Source: JAHECW01 sp964641415 (GTDB lineage Bacteria > Acidobacteriota > Thermoanaerobaculia > Thermoanaerobaculales > Sulfomarinibacteraceae). From it: DNA of 64,000 nucleotides. The notes below the pieces were generated by a model, which did no database searches, was not told where the DNA came from, and saw only the letters and a program-made list of their open reading frames with translations. Both the position numbers and the translations under genes were made by a program. Every line of letters begins with the position of its first letter. Within the stretch, counting starts at the first letter, position 1. This document shows positions 54,877 to 64,000 of the stretch, in pieces. The stretch covers positions 67,073 to 131,072 of the forward strand of contig CAZXMW010000007.1 of the NCBI GenBank assembly GCA_964641415.1. The letters run 5' to 3'.

Positions 54877-56427
54877 ATGGTCGGACTCGTGCTCATCGCC
54901 GCAGCCGCCCTCGCGGGTCCCCCCGACCCGCCGTGCGACACCTCCTGCCAGCGTGACACCGCCCGGCAGGAGCTCGAGTCCGGACGCACCCGGGAGCCTA
55001 TCGACCGCCTCAAGCAGGCCCTCGCCGACGCGCCCAGCGACCGCGTCCTGACCCTCCTTCTGGCCCGCGCCTATCTGCTCGACGGCAATCTTTTCTGGGC
55101 CGAGCGGACCATCAGCTCCGCTCTGGCCGACGCGCCCGGCGATCCGGAGCTGCTCGCCTGGCTCGCCGCCATCCACCTCCGCCAGGGCGACCCCGAGCTC
55201 ATCAGCGACGTTGCGGACTCGAACCTCGAACCGGACGCCGGACCCCTCGAGACCCGCTGGCGCCTCATCGGCGCGGGCCGGGCCAGCCTCGCCGGCGACG
55301 AGACCACCGCGCGATCCATGATCGAGCTCGCCGCGTCCGGCGACGGCATCTTCCCCGAGGACATCGCACCGCTCGGCACCCTGCGAAGCTCGCTCGATCC
55401 GTGGTGGCGACCGGTGCTCGAGGCCGGCTTCGACCTCGGTGGCGGGTGGACCTCCAACGCGCTGGCGGGCGCGCCCACCGACCCGGGCGCGAGCGGCGAG
55501 CCGAGCGGTCTGGTCCTGCCCGAGCTCCGCGCCCGCCTCGCGCCACGGACCGGCGGCCGGGTCGAACCGGTGCTCGACATCGAGGTGCTCGGCAATCTCC
55601 CGCTCGACACCGCAGCCGACGAGCTGAGCACCCTGCTCGGCGGGCTTCGGATCGCCGGCTCGGCTGCCGACGCCCGGCGTCGGATCACGGTCGGCTACCG
55701 CGCCGAGGTGCTCTTCGTTCACCAGGAGTCATCGACCTACTCCAAGGCACACCGGCTCGAGGCCGAGGTCGAGTGGGCCGACGGCCGGGTCCTGTTCGGG
55801 GGTGCCGGCCACCGCGAATACCTCGACGATCGACGTACCCGGTGGGAGGCCGACGCAGGTCTCGGCGGTCCGATCGCCCGAGGCCTGCCGTTTCCGGTGG
55901 TCGCCGGCGCCACCCTCAGGCTCGCCGACGCCGAGTCGCCGGCCTACGACCAGCTCGGGGTGTCGGCGGCGGTGTCGGCCATGATCGGCCTCGGTCGCCA
56001 GACCTCGCTGCAGATCGCCCTGTCCGCCGCCTGGGACGACTACTTCAACTCGGGCGGGGCCGAGGGCCTGCTGGTGTTCGGCACCGAGGACACGAGGCGC
56101 GACCTGCTCGGGCGCGTGGGGCTCACCGTGTGGGCGCCCGAGTGGCACGGGCTTCGACCCGGGCTCGAGCTCCGCGGCTCGCGAAGGGACTCGACTGCGG
56201 ACGACCGACCCGGTTTCGACTTCTCGTACACCGAGTGGCGGGCGGTGCTCTGGCTGCGATTCAACTTCGCGGCCGGCATCGGCCTTCCGTCGGCGCAGGC
56301 GCCGCTCGACCACGTGCCCCTGGACTGGGGGCTCGGCACCGGCGCCGGCATGGAGCAGGAGCGAATCATGGACCTCCTGCGGCGCGACGAGGAGCTCCGC
56401 AGGGGCTCGAGCTGCGTGCTGCCATGA
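54877..56427 (+). CDS. Exported TPR plus outer-membrane barrel protein
   Basis: From the ATG the product is 516 residues. A signal sequence (MVGLVLIAAAALA) leads into TPR-like helices (about 20-160; SDRVLTLLLARAYLLDGNLF). A C-terminal part of about 300 residues made of beta strands follows, with repeated YDQLGVSAAVSAMIGLGRQ-type hairpins. The layout resembles surface-lipoprotein assembly modifiers with a TPR and a 14-strand barrel, but this is fold-level inference. In-frame GTG and TTG starts up to 19 codons upstream are possible. It is the first gene of an overlapping five-gene operon. Confidence 0.65.
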   Translation: MVGLVLIAAAALAGPPDPPCDTSCQRDTARQELESGRTREPIDRLKQALADAPSDRVLTLLLARAYLLDGNLFWAERTISSALADAPGDPELLAWLAAIHLRQGDPELISDVADSNLEPDAGPLETRWRLIGAGRASLAGDETTARSMIELAASGDGIFPEDIAPLGTLRSSLDPWWRPVLEAGFDLGGGWTSNALAGAPTDPGASGEPSGLVLPELRARLAPRTGGRVEPVLDIEVLGNLPLDTAADELSTLLGGLRIAGSAADARRRITVGYRAEVLFVHQESSTYSKAHRLEAEVEWADGRVLFGGAGHREYLDDRRTRWEADAGLGGPIARGLPFPVVAGATLRLADAESPAYDQLGVSAAVSAMIGLGRQTSLQIALSAAWDDYFNSGGAEGLLVFGTEDTRRDLLGRVGLTVWAPEWHGLRPGLELRGSRRDSTADDRPGFDFSYTEWRAVLWLRFNFAAGIGLPSAQAPLDHVPLDWGLGTGAGMEQERIMDLLRRDEELRRGSSCVLP

Positions 56428-56942
56428 CCGGCGTTGCGGTGGTCGAACATCGCCGCCGGCGGTTCGCCACGAGCCTCGTCGAGGCCGTCGTGGCGACGGT
56501 GTTGTCATCGGTCGTCGCTCTGGCGGTCAACGCGCTGCGGCCGGACGGGCTGCCGCTCGTGGCGACAGCGCCGTACCAGACCATGGTGCCGTGCCCCGAG
56601 CCCGGCGGGCCGGTGGAGGCCATCCCCCCTGATGACCCGGTGCTGCGATCGAACCGCGCCTTCCTGGTCGACGCCAGACCGGCAGCCGAGTTTCGGCTCG
56701 GACATCTGGAGGGCGCAGTCAACCTGCCGTACGACTGGCTCGACCCCGTGCCCGACGAGAACCTCCGGGCGCTGGCCGAGGCGATCGCCCGGAGCCGCGC
56801 GACGCGGGTCGCCGTGTACGGCGACGGCGGCCGACCCGACAGCGGCGAGCACCTGGGGCGGGAGATCTCGGGTCGCGGGATCAAGAACGTTTTCTTCATC
56901 ACGGGCGGCGCGCCGGCCGTGCTCGGGGAGGCACAGCGGTGA
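56424..56942 (+). CDS. Membrane-anchored rhodanese-like protein lacking the catalytic Cys
   Basis: The 172-residue protein has one N-terminal membrane helix (about 16-37) and an outside rhodanese domain (about 75-170) with FLVDARPAAEFRLGHLEGAVNLP. The active loop, normally VYC..G.RS, reads VYGDGGRPDSG, so the sulfur-carrying Cys is Gly133. It can therefore not act as a sulfurtransferase and may be a binding domain. The ATG overlaps the previous stop (ATGA), and its own stop overlaps the next start. Confidence 0.8.
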   Translation: MTGVAVVEHRRRRFATSLVEAVVATVLSSVVALAVNALRPDGLPLVATAPYQTMVPCPEPGGPVEAIPPDDPVLRSNRAFLVDARPAAEFRLGHLEGAVNLPYDWLDPVPDENLRALAEAIARSRATRVAVYGDGGRPDSGEHLGREISGRGIKNVFFITGGAPAVLGEAQR

Positions 56943-57406
56943 ACGCGGCCCGGACGGCGGCCTGGCTCGCGGTGCCGGCGCGCTGGTACCTGGGCGTGCT
57001 GTTCCTCGGTGCCTGTCTGCACAAGATCGCCGAGCCCCGGTCCTTCGCGCTCGACATCGCCACTTACGACATCCTGCCGCTGGCGCTGGTCAACCTCGCC
57101 GCCATCACGCTGCCGTGGGCCGAGCTCGTCGCCGCGGCCATGCTCCTGGTCGGTCACCGGGTCCGCGCCGCCGCGCTCATGATCACCGGCATGATGGCCG
57201 TATTTCTCCTCGCCCTGGTGATCGCCCTCGGACGTGGGCTCGACATGTCGTGCGGCTGCTTCGCCTCCCAGGGCGCCGCCGAGGACCCGATCTCGAAGCT
57301 CACCCTGCTGCGCGATCTGTCATGGTTGACTCTGGCTGTGTTCGTCGTCGTCTTCGACCGGTCGCGGCTCGGCCTCGATCGGTGGCTCGAGAGGAGATCC
57401 GAATGA
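56939..57406 (+). CDS. MauE/DoxX-like membrane protein
   Basis: The 155-residue protein has four hydrophobic helices and the motif DMSCGCF (about residues 101-107), with two Cys separated by Gly as in MauE, which supports disulfide formation in periplasmic methylamine dehydrogenase. It probably passes electrons or disulfides across the membrane to the DsbA-like protein encoded next. It starts at GTG overlapping the rhodanese stop and overlaps the next gene by 4 bases. Confidence 0.8.
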   Translation: MNAARTAAWLAVPARWYLGVLFLGACLHKIAEPRSFALDIATYDILPLALVNLAAITLPWAELVAAAMLLVGHRVRAAALMITGMMAVFLLALVIALGRGLDMSCGCFASQGAAEDPISKLTLLRDLSWLTLAVFVVVFDRSRLGLDRWLERRSE

Positions 57407-58257
57407 CGCGATGGGTGCTCGCGGTGTCGCTTGTCGTGACCGTTGCCTGGTCGGTGGTCGCCCAGACGCCGGCGTGCGACGACCTGACGGGACCCCGCCG
57501 ACAGCTCGCCGAGCAGCTGCTGACCACCGAGTACCTCTACGACTGCTGCGACGACACCGTCGCTGCCTGCCTCGAGCGGGAACCGACCTGTGCCCTCGCG
57601 GTCCGCCTCGCCGACAACATCTGCCGGCGGGTCGCTGACGGCCAGAATGAAGGCGACATCCGGCGCGCCCTGTCGCGCCGGGCGCGGAGCATGGTCGGCC
57701 GCGGTGCGCCCGCCGAGATCGATCTGAGCTCGGCCCCGACCACCGGTCCGGAGGACGCACCGGTGACCGTGGTCATCTACGCCTGCGCCCGTTGCCCGTA
57801 CTGCAGCAAGCTGATCCCCGAGCTTCACCGCGAAGTCGCCCGGCCGCAGCTGGAAAACGACGTCCGGCTCGCCTTCCGGGTCTTCCCGATCCGCGGTCAC
57901 CCAGGCTCGACGCCGGCCGGGCTCGGCTTCGCCGCCGCCGCCGAGATGGGCGCATTCTGGCCCTTCATGCTCCATGCCTACGAGCGCTTCGACGAGTTCT
58001 CGGCCGAACTCCAGCCGGCCTGGGCGAAGGCCGTCGGTGTCGACGTCGCTGTCTTCGAAGACCGGATGGCCGATCCCGCCACCCGCGAGACGCTGGTGGC
58101 GAGCAAGAAGGAGGGCCTGGTCAACGGGGTCGAGGCGACGCCGACCCTGTTCATCAACGGCCGGATGTGGGTCGGCGATCTGACAACCGAGGAGCTGCTC
58201 GACGCCATCGAGGAGGAGGCGGCTCGCGCCAAGGGGGAGAAATGGCTCACCGACTGA
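57403..58257 (+). CDS. DsbA-like periplasmic thiol-disulfide protein
   Basis: The 284-residue protein has a signal peptide (MTRWVLAVSLVVTVAWSVVA). A Cys-rich N-terminal segment (C25, C48, C49, C56, C63, C74) precedes a thioredoxin fold (about 118-275) with the active site CPYC (C131-C134) and a cis-Pro in EATPTLFING. It would oxidise or isomerise disulfides in exported proteins. GAGGAGATCC is the ribosome site. It overlaps both neighbours, so it is made together with the MauE-like protein. Confidence 0.88.
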   Translation: MTRWVLAVSLVVTVAWSVVAQTPACDDLTGPRRQLAEQLLTTEYLYDCCDDTVAACLEREPTCALAVRLADNICRRVADGQNEGDIRRALSRRARSMVGRGAPAEIDLSSAPTTGPEDAPVTVVIYACARCPYCSKLIPELHREVARPQLENDVRLAFRVFPIRGHPGSTPAGLGFAAAAEMGAFWPFMLHAYERFDEFSAELQPAWAKAVGVDVAVFEDRMADPATRETLVASKKEGLVNGVEATPTLFINGRMWVGDLTTEELLDAIEEEAARAKGEKWLTD

Positions 58258-59270
58258 TCACGCTGAGCGTGCTGAGCATGCTGTTCGCCGCGGCTGCGGT
58301 CGGCGGCGGTGCCGACGATCGCTTCGCCGTGCTCGAGTTCTTCGGCCGACCCAACGGCGCCTTCTGCAGCGCCGCCGGACCGGCCATGCTCGAGCTGCAG
58401 GCGCAGCTCGCGGGTGATGCCGAGCTGCTCGAGTACGACTACGACGGCTTTCCCTTCGGCCGGGTCGACCGCTTCTGGGCGACCGGGACGTCGGCATCCT
58501 ACCTGCCGCTGGTCATGGTCGGCAGCGGCTACCGGACCTCGTCCGGACACGTCGACTACCAGCCGGTCTACGGCGACATGATCTCCGCCGAGCGATCGCG
58601 CCCGCCCGACGCCGAGGTCACCGCCTTCTGGCGCCGCGACGGCGCCTTCGTGCGAAGCTACGTCACGGTGCGCAACGTGCGCGACGACCGGCTCCGGGTC
58701 GCGGACCAGGCAGCGGTCTGGCTGGTCGTCTTCGAGCGGGCGAGGATCGGCGTCTCCGACACCTGGGTGCGGTCGACCCGGCGTCACCCGCTGACCTCGG
58801 ACCTCGACCCCGGCGCGACGGTCGAGCTCGTGATCGACGCGCCGGGGACGGCGATCGCCGACTGGCAGCGCGCCGCCGCGGTGGTCATGGTCGAGGACCG
58901 GCCCGGCGGCACGGGCGCATACGATATGCTCCAGGCCGCCCTCGCCACACCCGCAGCGCTCGACGTCAGTCCCGAACGGGTCCGGCTGACACCGGCGGCG
59001 CGCTCGGCAGAGATCACCGTCACCGGCCCCCACGCATTGTCCTGGAGCGCCTCGTCCGACGTCCCTTGGCTCGACCTGAGCCCATCGACCGGCACGGTTC
59101 CGGGCACGACGACCGTCACCCTGAGGCCCGAGCTGCGGCCGCCGGGCGCACTGGTCGGCGTCGTGACCGTCGACGCCGCCGGGGACGGCATGACCTTCGG
59201 CGCAGCGGTCGAGATCGAGCTCGGCGGACTGGTTCGCCACGGCGGCGGCCGTCGGCGTCCGAACCCCTGA
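58242..59270 (+). CDS. Exported thioredoxin-like plus BACON domain protein
   Basis: The 342-residue protein has a signal peptide (MAHRLITLSVLSMLFAAAAV). A thioredoxin-like domain (about 22-120) follows, in which the active site has one Cys only (NGAFCSAAG). A beta domain comes next, then a C-terminal BACON-type domain (about 235-320, SWSASSDVPWLDLSPSTGTV). BACON domains usually bind carbohydrate or mucin. It overlaps the DsbA-like gene by 16 bases and ends the operon. It may be the client or partner of the redox proteins before it. Confidence 0.72.
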   Translation: MAHRLITLSVLSMLFAAAAVGGGADDRFAVLEFFGRPNGAFCSAAGPAMLELQAQLAGDAELLEYDYDGFPFGRVDRFWATGTSASYLPLVMVGSGYRTSSGHVDYQPVYGDMISAERSRPPDAEVTAFWRRDGAFVRSYVTVRNVRDDRLRVADQAAVWLVVFERARIGVSDTWVRSTRRHPLTSDLDPGATVELVIDAPGTAIADWQRAAAVVMVEDRPGGTGAYDMLQAALATPAALDVSPERVRLTPAARSAEITVTGPHALSWSASSDVPWLDLSPSTGTVPGTTTVTLRPELRPPGALVGVVTVDAAGDGMTFGAAVEIELGGLVRHGGGRRRPNP

Positions 59271-59489
59271 TCGCGCCGACCGCCCCGGGCGCCTGGAGCT
59301 CATGGGTGGTGGACGGATTGCGGAGCGTCGGTCGAACCGGATCGCGGGTCCAAGCCGGTGGGATGGGCCGAGATTCCGTTTGGAATCGAGCCGATCGCCG
59401 CCCGGGAGGCGCCGCTGATCCCCCGGGGCAGCAAACTCCTCGTCCCGAGGGCACAAAAGGACCCGTCGCGCGGTCGGCGAGGCGCGGAC

Positions 59490-60347
59490 TCAGTCGAACC
59501 GAACGCTCTCCGCCCCGAGCGCCTCGCATTCGTTGGGCAGGATCCGATACGGCTGGCCGAAGTAGTCCTCGGGCACCCCGCCCAGCCAGCCGGCGTCGAT
59601 CATCTCCTGCCAGCTCGACGGACAGCGGCCATGGCGCCGGCTCCAGCGCTCGAGCATCGAGCTCAAGAGCTCCTCGTCGCGGGCGGCGTAGAGCCGATAG
59701 ATCTGGCGCTCGCTCAGGTTCCGGTCGTAGTCGGTCTCGGCCTCCGCCCGGACCTCCTGCCAGTAGGCCAGGGCGTCTACAAACGACCACGCCTCGCCCT
59801 CCTGCTTCCAGACCCCGAGAAAACGCTGCAGCCGGTGCGGGGCGCCGGGCATGGCGACCGCGGCCTCGAAGTAGCGAACCGACTCGGCCTTGTCCCGGTA
59901 CCGGATGTACATGTCCCAGCCCGCCGCCTCGGCGATCTCGTGGTTGTTCGGCATCTGCCTCAGGGCCTTGTCGAAGAGCCGGATCACCGCCGCCTTGTGC
60001 TTGGCCTCCTCGGTCGCCGGCAGCTGCATGATGAGCGCACCGACGCGGTAGGCGTCGTGGAACAGCGGGTCGAGGTCGGTGATCAGGTTGAAGACCGGCT
60101 CCAGGTAGAGGAATCGATCCCGGGGCTGGTACTGCGCGTAGTACTGGATCGCCCACAGATACAGCAGGTCCGCGAACAGCCCGGTGTTGCCGAGACTGGC
60201 GAGCCGAAGCATCTCCGGGCTCGGCAGGTAGAGCAGCTCGCGGCCGAGAGGGTCGACCCGCTCGATGCCCTGCAGCTGACGCTCGGTAACGATCGTTCCG
60301 GCGAGCAGGCCGGCAACCGTCGCCAGCGCGACCACCGCTCGGGTCAC
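59490..60347 (-). CDS. Exported TPR-like protein of the ABC exporter operon
   Basis: The 285-residue protein starts at GTG overlapping the permease stop (GTGA), with GGAGGGATC upstream. One N-terminal hydrophobic segment (about 3-20) anchors or exports it. The rest is helical with TPR-like pattern (PNNHEIAEAAGWDMYIRYRD, AESVRYFEAAVAMPG). The end contains WSRRHGRCPSSWQEMIDAGWL, seen in Acidobacteriota exporter operons. No enzyme motif is present. It is the last gene of the operon that begins with the ATPase at 62034. Confidence 0.65.
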   Translation of the reverse strand: MTRAVVALATVAGLLAGTIVTERQLQGIERVDPLGRELLYLPSPEMLRLASLGNTGLFADLLYLWAIQYYAQYQPRDRFLYLEPVFNLITDLDPLFHDAYRVGALIMQLPATEEAKHKAAVIRLFDKALRQMPNNHEIAEAAGWDMYIRYRDKAESVRYFEAAVAMPGAPHRLQRFLGVWKQEGEAWSFVDALAYWQEVRAEAETDYDRNLSERQIYRLYAARDEELLSSMLERWSRRHGRCPSSWQEMIDAGWLGGVPEDYFGQPYRILPNECEALGAESVRFD

Positions 60348-61107
60348 TGGAGATCCCTCCGGTTGAACCTGAGGCAGGCGAGGAACAGCACCAGAACGCT
60401 GAAAAAGAGGCCGTAGACCAGCGCCCCGACCACCGCGGTGACCGGAATCGGCAGCTGGTGGACGACCTCGGTCTTGAAGTTGAATCGCTCCAGGTTGGGG
60501 ATCAGAAAGTAGAGCACCGACACCACGGTCCGACCGAGCGACCCGGGCAGGTGCCGCGTGAGCAGCCAAAGATCCTCGGAGACGTGGCCGACGATGAACA
60601 CCGCCAGGGTGAAGACCGACCCGAGCATGGGCTTGGTGAGCACGGCGAACAGGGTGGCGAAGGCGACCAGCACGGCCATCTCGACCCCGATCATTCCGGT
60701 CGCCAGCGCCAGCCGAAGGTCGAGGCCGCCACCGTAGGCCCAGACGAAGACCAGCAACAGGACCGTCATCAGCGTCAGGTTGACAAGCACCGTCGCGAGC
60801 AGCCCCGCGTACTTGCCGAGCAAAAACTGCCAGCGCCGCACCGGCTTGGCCAGGATGTAGTACACCGTCCGGCTGTCAATCTCGCGGCTGATCAGCAGCA
60901 CGCTCATCATGACCGCGATCAGCATGGTGAACAGCTGGATGCCGGCGAGACCCAGGTCCTTGATGATCTTGGCCTGATCGCCGACGGTCAGGATGCCGAA
61001 CAGCTTCGAGCTCGCGAGCAGCAGCGTGGCGAAGCCGAGGAACAGGTACAGCACCTTGTCGCGCAGCGCCTCGCGAAAGGTGTTGGCGGCGATGACCCGG
61101 ATCGATT

Positions 61108-61111
<4 letters not shown>
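60344..61111 (-). CDS. ABC-2 type exporter permease
   Basis: The 255-residue protein has six hydrophobic helices and the ABC-2 pattern NTFREALRDKVLYLFLGFA and ISREIDSRTVYYILAKPVRRWQFLLGKY. It works with the ATPase encoded upstream (overlap ATGA) to export an unknown substrate or handle membrane components. The next gene overlaps it by 4 bases, so the three are one operon. Confidence 0.88.
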
Positions 61112-62034
<923 letters not shown>

Positions 62035-62168
62035 ACAGCCTCCCCCGGCTCGACCGGCGCTTCGTCGAGGCCCACCGCACCGGAGTATAGCCGACGCGTC
62101 ACGGCGATCGTCACACTTCGTGCAGCCCGCCCGTGGCATACTGGATGGCTGAAAAGGAGGGCCTGATC

Positions 62169-62696
62169 ATGACCGAGCTGTCCCCCCTCGACATTCTCGG
62201 CAAGAAGTTCCCGGTCAAACTCCGCGGCTACCCGGCCCATGAGGTCCACGAGTACCTGACCGAGATCGCCGGCACCCTGGAGGCGCTGGTTCGAGAGCGC
62301 GGCGGCCTGCGCCAGCAGATCCACCAGCTCGAGTCCGAGCTGGCATCGTTCCGCGAGCGCGAGACGGCGCTGCACGAGGCCCTGGTCGCAGCCCAGCGCA
62401 CCGCCGAGTCGACCATCGAGGCCGCCCGGGGCGAAGGCCAGCGGATCATCGAGGACGGCCATGGCCTGGCCGACCGCCTGGTCGGCGAGGCCAACGAGCG
62501 CGCCCGCACCATCGACGGCCTCATTCAGCAGCTCCGCGAGCGGCGACGTGAGGCCCGCTCCGAGCTGATCCGTCTGGTCGAGCTGCTCCAGGGTCTGATC
62601 GAGGACGATCGCGCTCGTGAACAGGAGGAGCGCACGACGCCGCAGATCGCGCTGCTGTCCAGGAGCAAGGACTCGGCCGGCGGAGGGGGCTCGTGA
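62169..62696 (+). CDS. DivIVA-like coiled-coil protein
   Basis: The 175-residue protein begins with the DivIVA membrane-binding segment (LDILGKKFPVKLRGYPAHEVHEYL), followed by a long coiled coil (about 30-150). DivIVA-family proteins gather at curved membranes and place division or polar machinery. GGAGG precedes the ATG. Its stop overlaps the hutI GTG start by 4 bases, an odd partner for a structural gene. It is divergent from the exporter operon. Confidence 0.82.
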   Translation: MTELSPLDILGKKFPVKLRGYPAHEVHEYLTEIAGTLEALVRERGGLRQQIHQLESELASFRERETALHEALVAAQRTAESTIEAARGEGQRIIEDGHGLADRLVGEANERARTIDGLIQQLRERRREARSELIRLVELLQGLIEDDRAREQEERTTPQIALLSRSKDSAGGGGS

Positions 62697-63955
62697 GCCT
62701 GCTCGTCCGGGGCGCGAGCCGAGTCGTCACGCCGCGTGGAACCGCAGCGCGACGGGGCCCGGACTTCGGTCAGGTCCAGATCACGGACGGCGCGGTGGTC
62801 CGCTGCGACCACGGTGAGATCGTCTTCGTCGGCGATCCCAACGAGCACGACCGCCGCTTTACGACCGCCGAGCAGGAGCTGGACGCCGGCGGAGGGTGCA
62901 TCATTCCCGGTTTCGTCGATCCCCACACCCACCCGGTGTGGGCCGGTTCCCGCGAGGCCGAACTCAACCGCCGGCTCGCAGGCGAGTCCTATCTGGAGAT
63001 CGCGCGTTCTGGCGGCGGCATCAACGCGACCGTCGCCGCGACCCGGGCCGCGAGCTTCGACGAGCTCCTCGACGGCGCCATGGCCCGGTTGGACACCTTC
63101 CTCGTCCACGGCACGACCACCATCGAGGCCAAGTCCGGCTACGGGCTCGACCTCGCCACCGAGATTCGGATGCTCGAGGTCATCGCCGCCGCCGACCGCG
63201 GCCACGCGGTCGACCTATGCCCGACCTGTCTGGCCGCCCACGAGGTGCCGCCGGAGCACCGCGACGATCCCGAGCGCTGGGTCGACCGACTGATCGACGA
63301 GATCCATCCGAGCATCGCCCGGCGCGGCCTCGCGGAGGCGGTCGACGTGTTCTGCGAGGACGGTGTGTTCGACCTCGACCAGACCCGCCGGCTGCTCGCC
63401 GACGCCGACGAGCTCGGCTGGCGGATCCACCTCCACGCGGACGAGCTGACGCCGCTCGGCGGCGCCGAGCTCGCGGTCGAGCTCGGCGCGGCATCGGCGG
63501 ACCACCTGATGTGCGTCACCGACGCCGGCGTCGCCGCGCTCGCCGGATCGGGCACGGTGGCGGTGCTGCTGCCCGGCACCTCCTTCTTTCTGCGCACCGG
63601 ATACGCACCAGCCCGCCGGCTGGTCGAGGCCGGCTGCGCCGTCGCCCTGGCCACCGACTGCAACCCGGGCTCGTCGCCGACCGAGTCCCTGCCCACGGTC
63701 CTCGCGCTGGCAACGCTTCAGATGGGCCTCACCATCGAGGAGGCGCTGACCGCCGCGACGCTCAACGCCGCCGCCGCTCTCAATCGAGCGACCGTGGTCG
63801 GATCGGTCGAAACCGGCAAGCGCGCCGACCTGGTGGTGCTCGCCGAGCCGACCCACCACCATCTGGTCTACCACTACGGCGTCAACCCGGTCCGACACGT
63901 GGTCAAGAACGGCGAGATCGTCGTCCTCGACGGCCGCCGAGTTGATAGCTGTTAG
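62693..63955 (+). CDS. hutI: Imidazolonepropionase
   Basis: The 420-residue amidohydrolase hydrolyses 4-imidazolone-5-propionate to N-formimino-L-glutamate in histidine breakdown. Motifs are the zinc site DPHTHPVWAGSR, HLHADEL, LATDCNPGSS and a C-terminal NPVRHVVKNG. The GTG start overlaps the DivIVA-like stop (GTGA). The last codons (Asp-Ser-Cys-stop) are themselves made of the TAGCTGT tandem repeat that continues after the gene, so the natural C-terminus may have been replaced. Other hut genes would be expected to the right of the window. Confidence 0.94.
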   Translation: MSLLVRGASRVVTPRGTAARRGPDFGQVQITDGAVVRCDHGEIVFVGDPNEHDRRFTTAEQELDAGGGCIIPGFVDPHTHPVWAGSREAELNRRLAGESYLEIARSGGGINATVAATRAASFDELLDGAMARLDTFLVHGTTTIEAKSGYGLDLATEIRMLEVIAAADRGHAVDLCPTCLAAHEVPPEHRDDPERWVDRLIDEIHPSIARRGLAEAVDVFCEDGVFDLDQTRRLLADADELGWRIHLHADELTPLGGAELAVELGAASADHLMCVTDAGVAALAGSGTVAVLLPGTSFFLRTGYAPARRLVEAGCAVALATDCNPGSSPTESLPTVLALATLQMGLTIEEALTAATLNAAAALNRATVVGSVETGKRADLVVLAEPTHHHLVYHYGVNPVRHVVKNGEIVVLDGRRVDSC

Positions 63956-64000
63956 CTGTTAGCTGTTAGCTGTTAGCTGTTAGCTGTTAGCTGTTAGCTG
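63946..64000. repeat. Heptanucleotide tandem repeat TAGCTGT at the right edge
   Basis: Seven full copies and a 6-base partial copy of TAGCTGT run from 63946 to the last base of the window. The first copies form the final codons and stop of hutI. The true length is unknown because the repeat is cut by the edge. Confidence 0.9.

Noticed and set aside
56424..56942. Active thiosulfate sulfurtransferase
   Set aside because: The active-site loop reads VYGDGGR with no Cys, so catalytic function is not supported.

Overview
The window is a 64-kb piece of high-GC, Gram-negative bacterial chromosome, probably from an uncultured member of the Acidobacteriota (for example the Thermoanaerobaculia). This assignment is an inference. 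It rests on the GC content, the many outer-membrane barrels and lipobox proteins, a PEGA-domain Ser/Thr kinase, several FHA proteins, sulfatase-like lipoproteins ending in LGYL/LGYI, and a lanthipeptide locus with a nitrile-hydratase-like (NHLP) leader. No rRNA, tRNA, CRISPR array, integrase or transposase was seen.

Region 1 (1-7508, minus strand) is the most distinctive. It reads, in transcription order: a sigma-54 activator without a recognisable sensor domain, a 110-residue NHLP-type precursor peptide ending its leader in VAGG, a class II lanthipeptide synthetase (LanM) with a three-cysteine zinc site, a two-domain GNAT acyltransferase whose start overlaps the LanM stop, and a TolC-like outer-membrane protein that runs off the left edge. 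A textbook -24/-12 promoter (TGGCAC-N5-TTGC) sits about 100 bases upstream of the precursor start. A strong terminator hairpin separates precursor from synthetase. Two different MITE-like elements lie between the activator and that promoter.

Region 2 (7607-18542) holds signalling and lipid-type genes: a cNMP+FHA protein, a STAS protein, a small barrel, an FHA+RDD membrane protein, a 1442-residue adenylation/carrier/reductase fusion (carboxylic acid reductase type) with an unusual N-terminal extension, a PEGA kinase and a translationally coupled exported protein. A second copy of the 178-bp MITE follows the reductase.

Region 3 (18864-28094) has a very large secreted repeat protein, a FadL-type barrel, a YfhO-like membrane protein, rpmB with a clear promoter and terminator, and a small membrane protein. 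Region 4 (28577-43225) starts with monomeric isocitrate dehydrogenase and continues with surface-glycan type genes: GT9, a small-multidrug-export-like protein, a sulfotransferase, three sulfatase-like lipoproteins that all carry Thr where sulfatases carry the formylglycine Cys/Ser, a GT-C protein and a GT2.

Region 5 (43298-54780) has a sortilin/BNR-repeat protein, an SLC12-type transporter, a YibE/F protein, a secreted alkaline phosphatase, a divergent znuACB-like zinc importer and a small DUF5522-type protein. Region 6 (54877-59270) is a tightly overlapping five-gene envelope redox operon (TPR/barrel, Cys-less rhodanese, MauE/DoxX, DsbA-like, thioredoxin-like+BACON). Region 7 (59490-64000) has an ABC-2 exporter operon, a DivIVA-like coiled-coil gene coupled to hutI, and a heptanucleotide tandem repeat that begins inside the hutI stop region and runs to the right edge.
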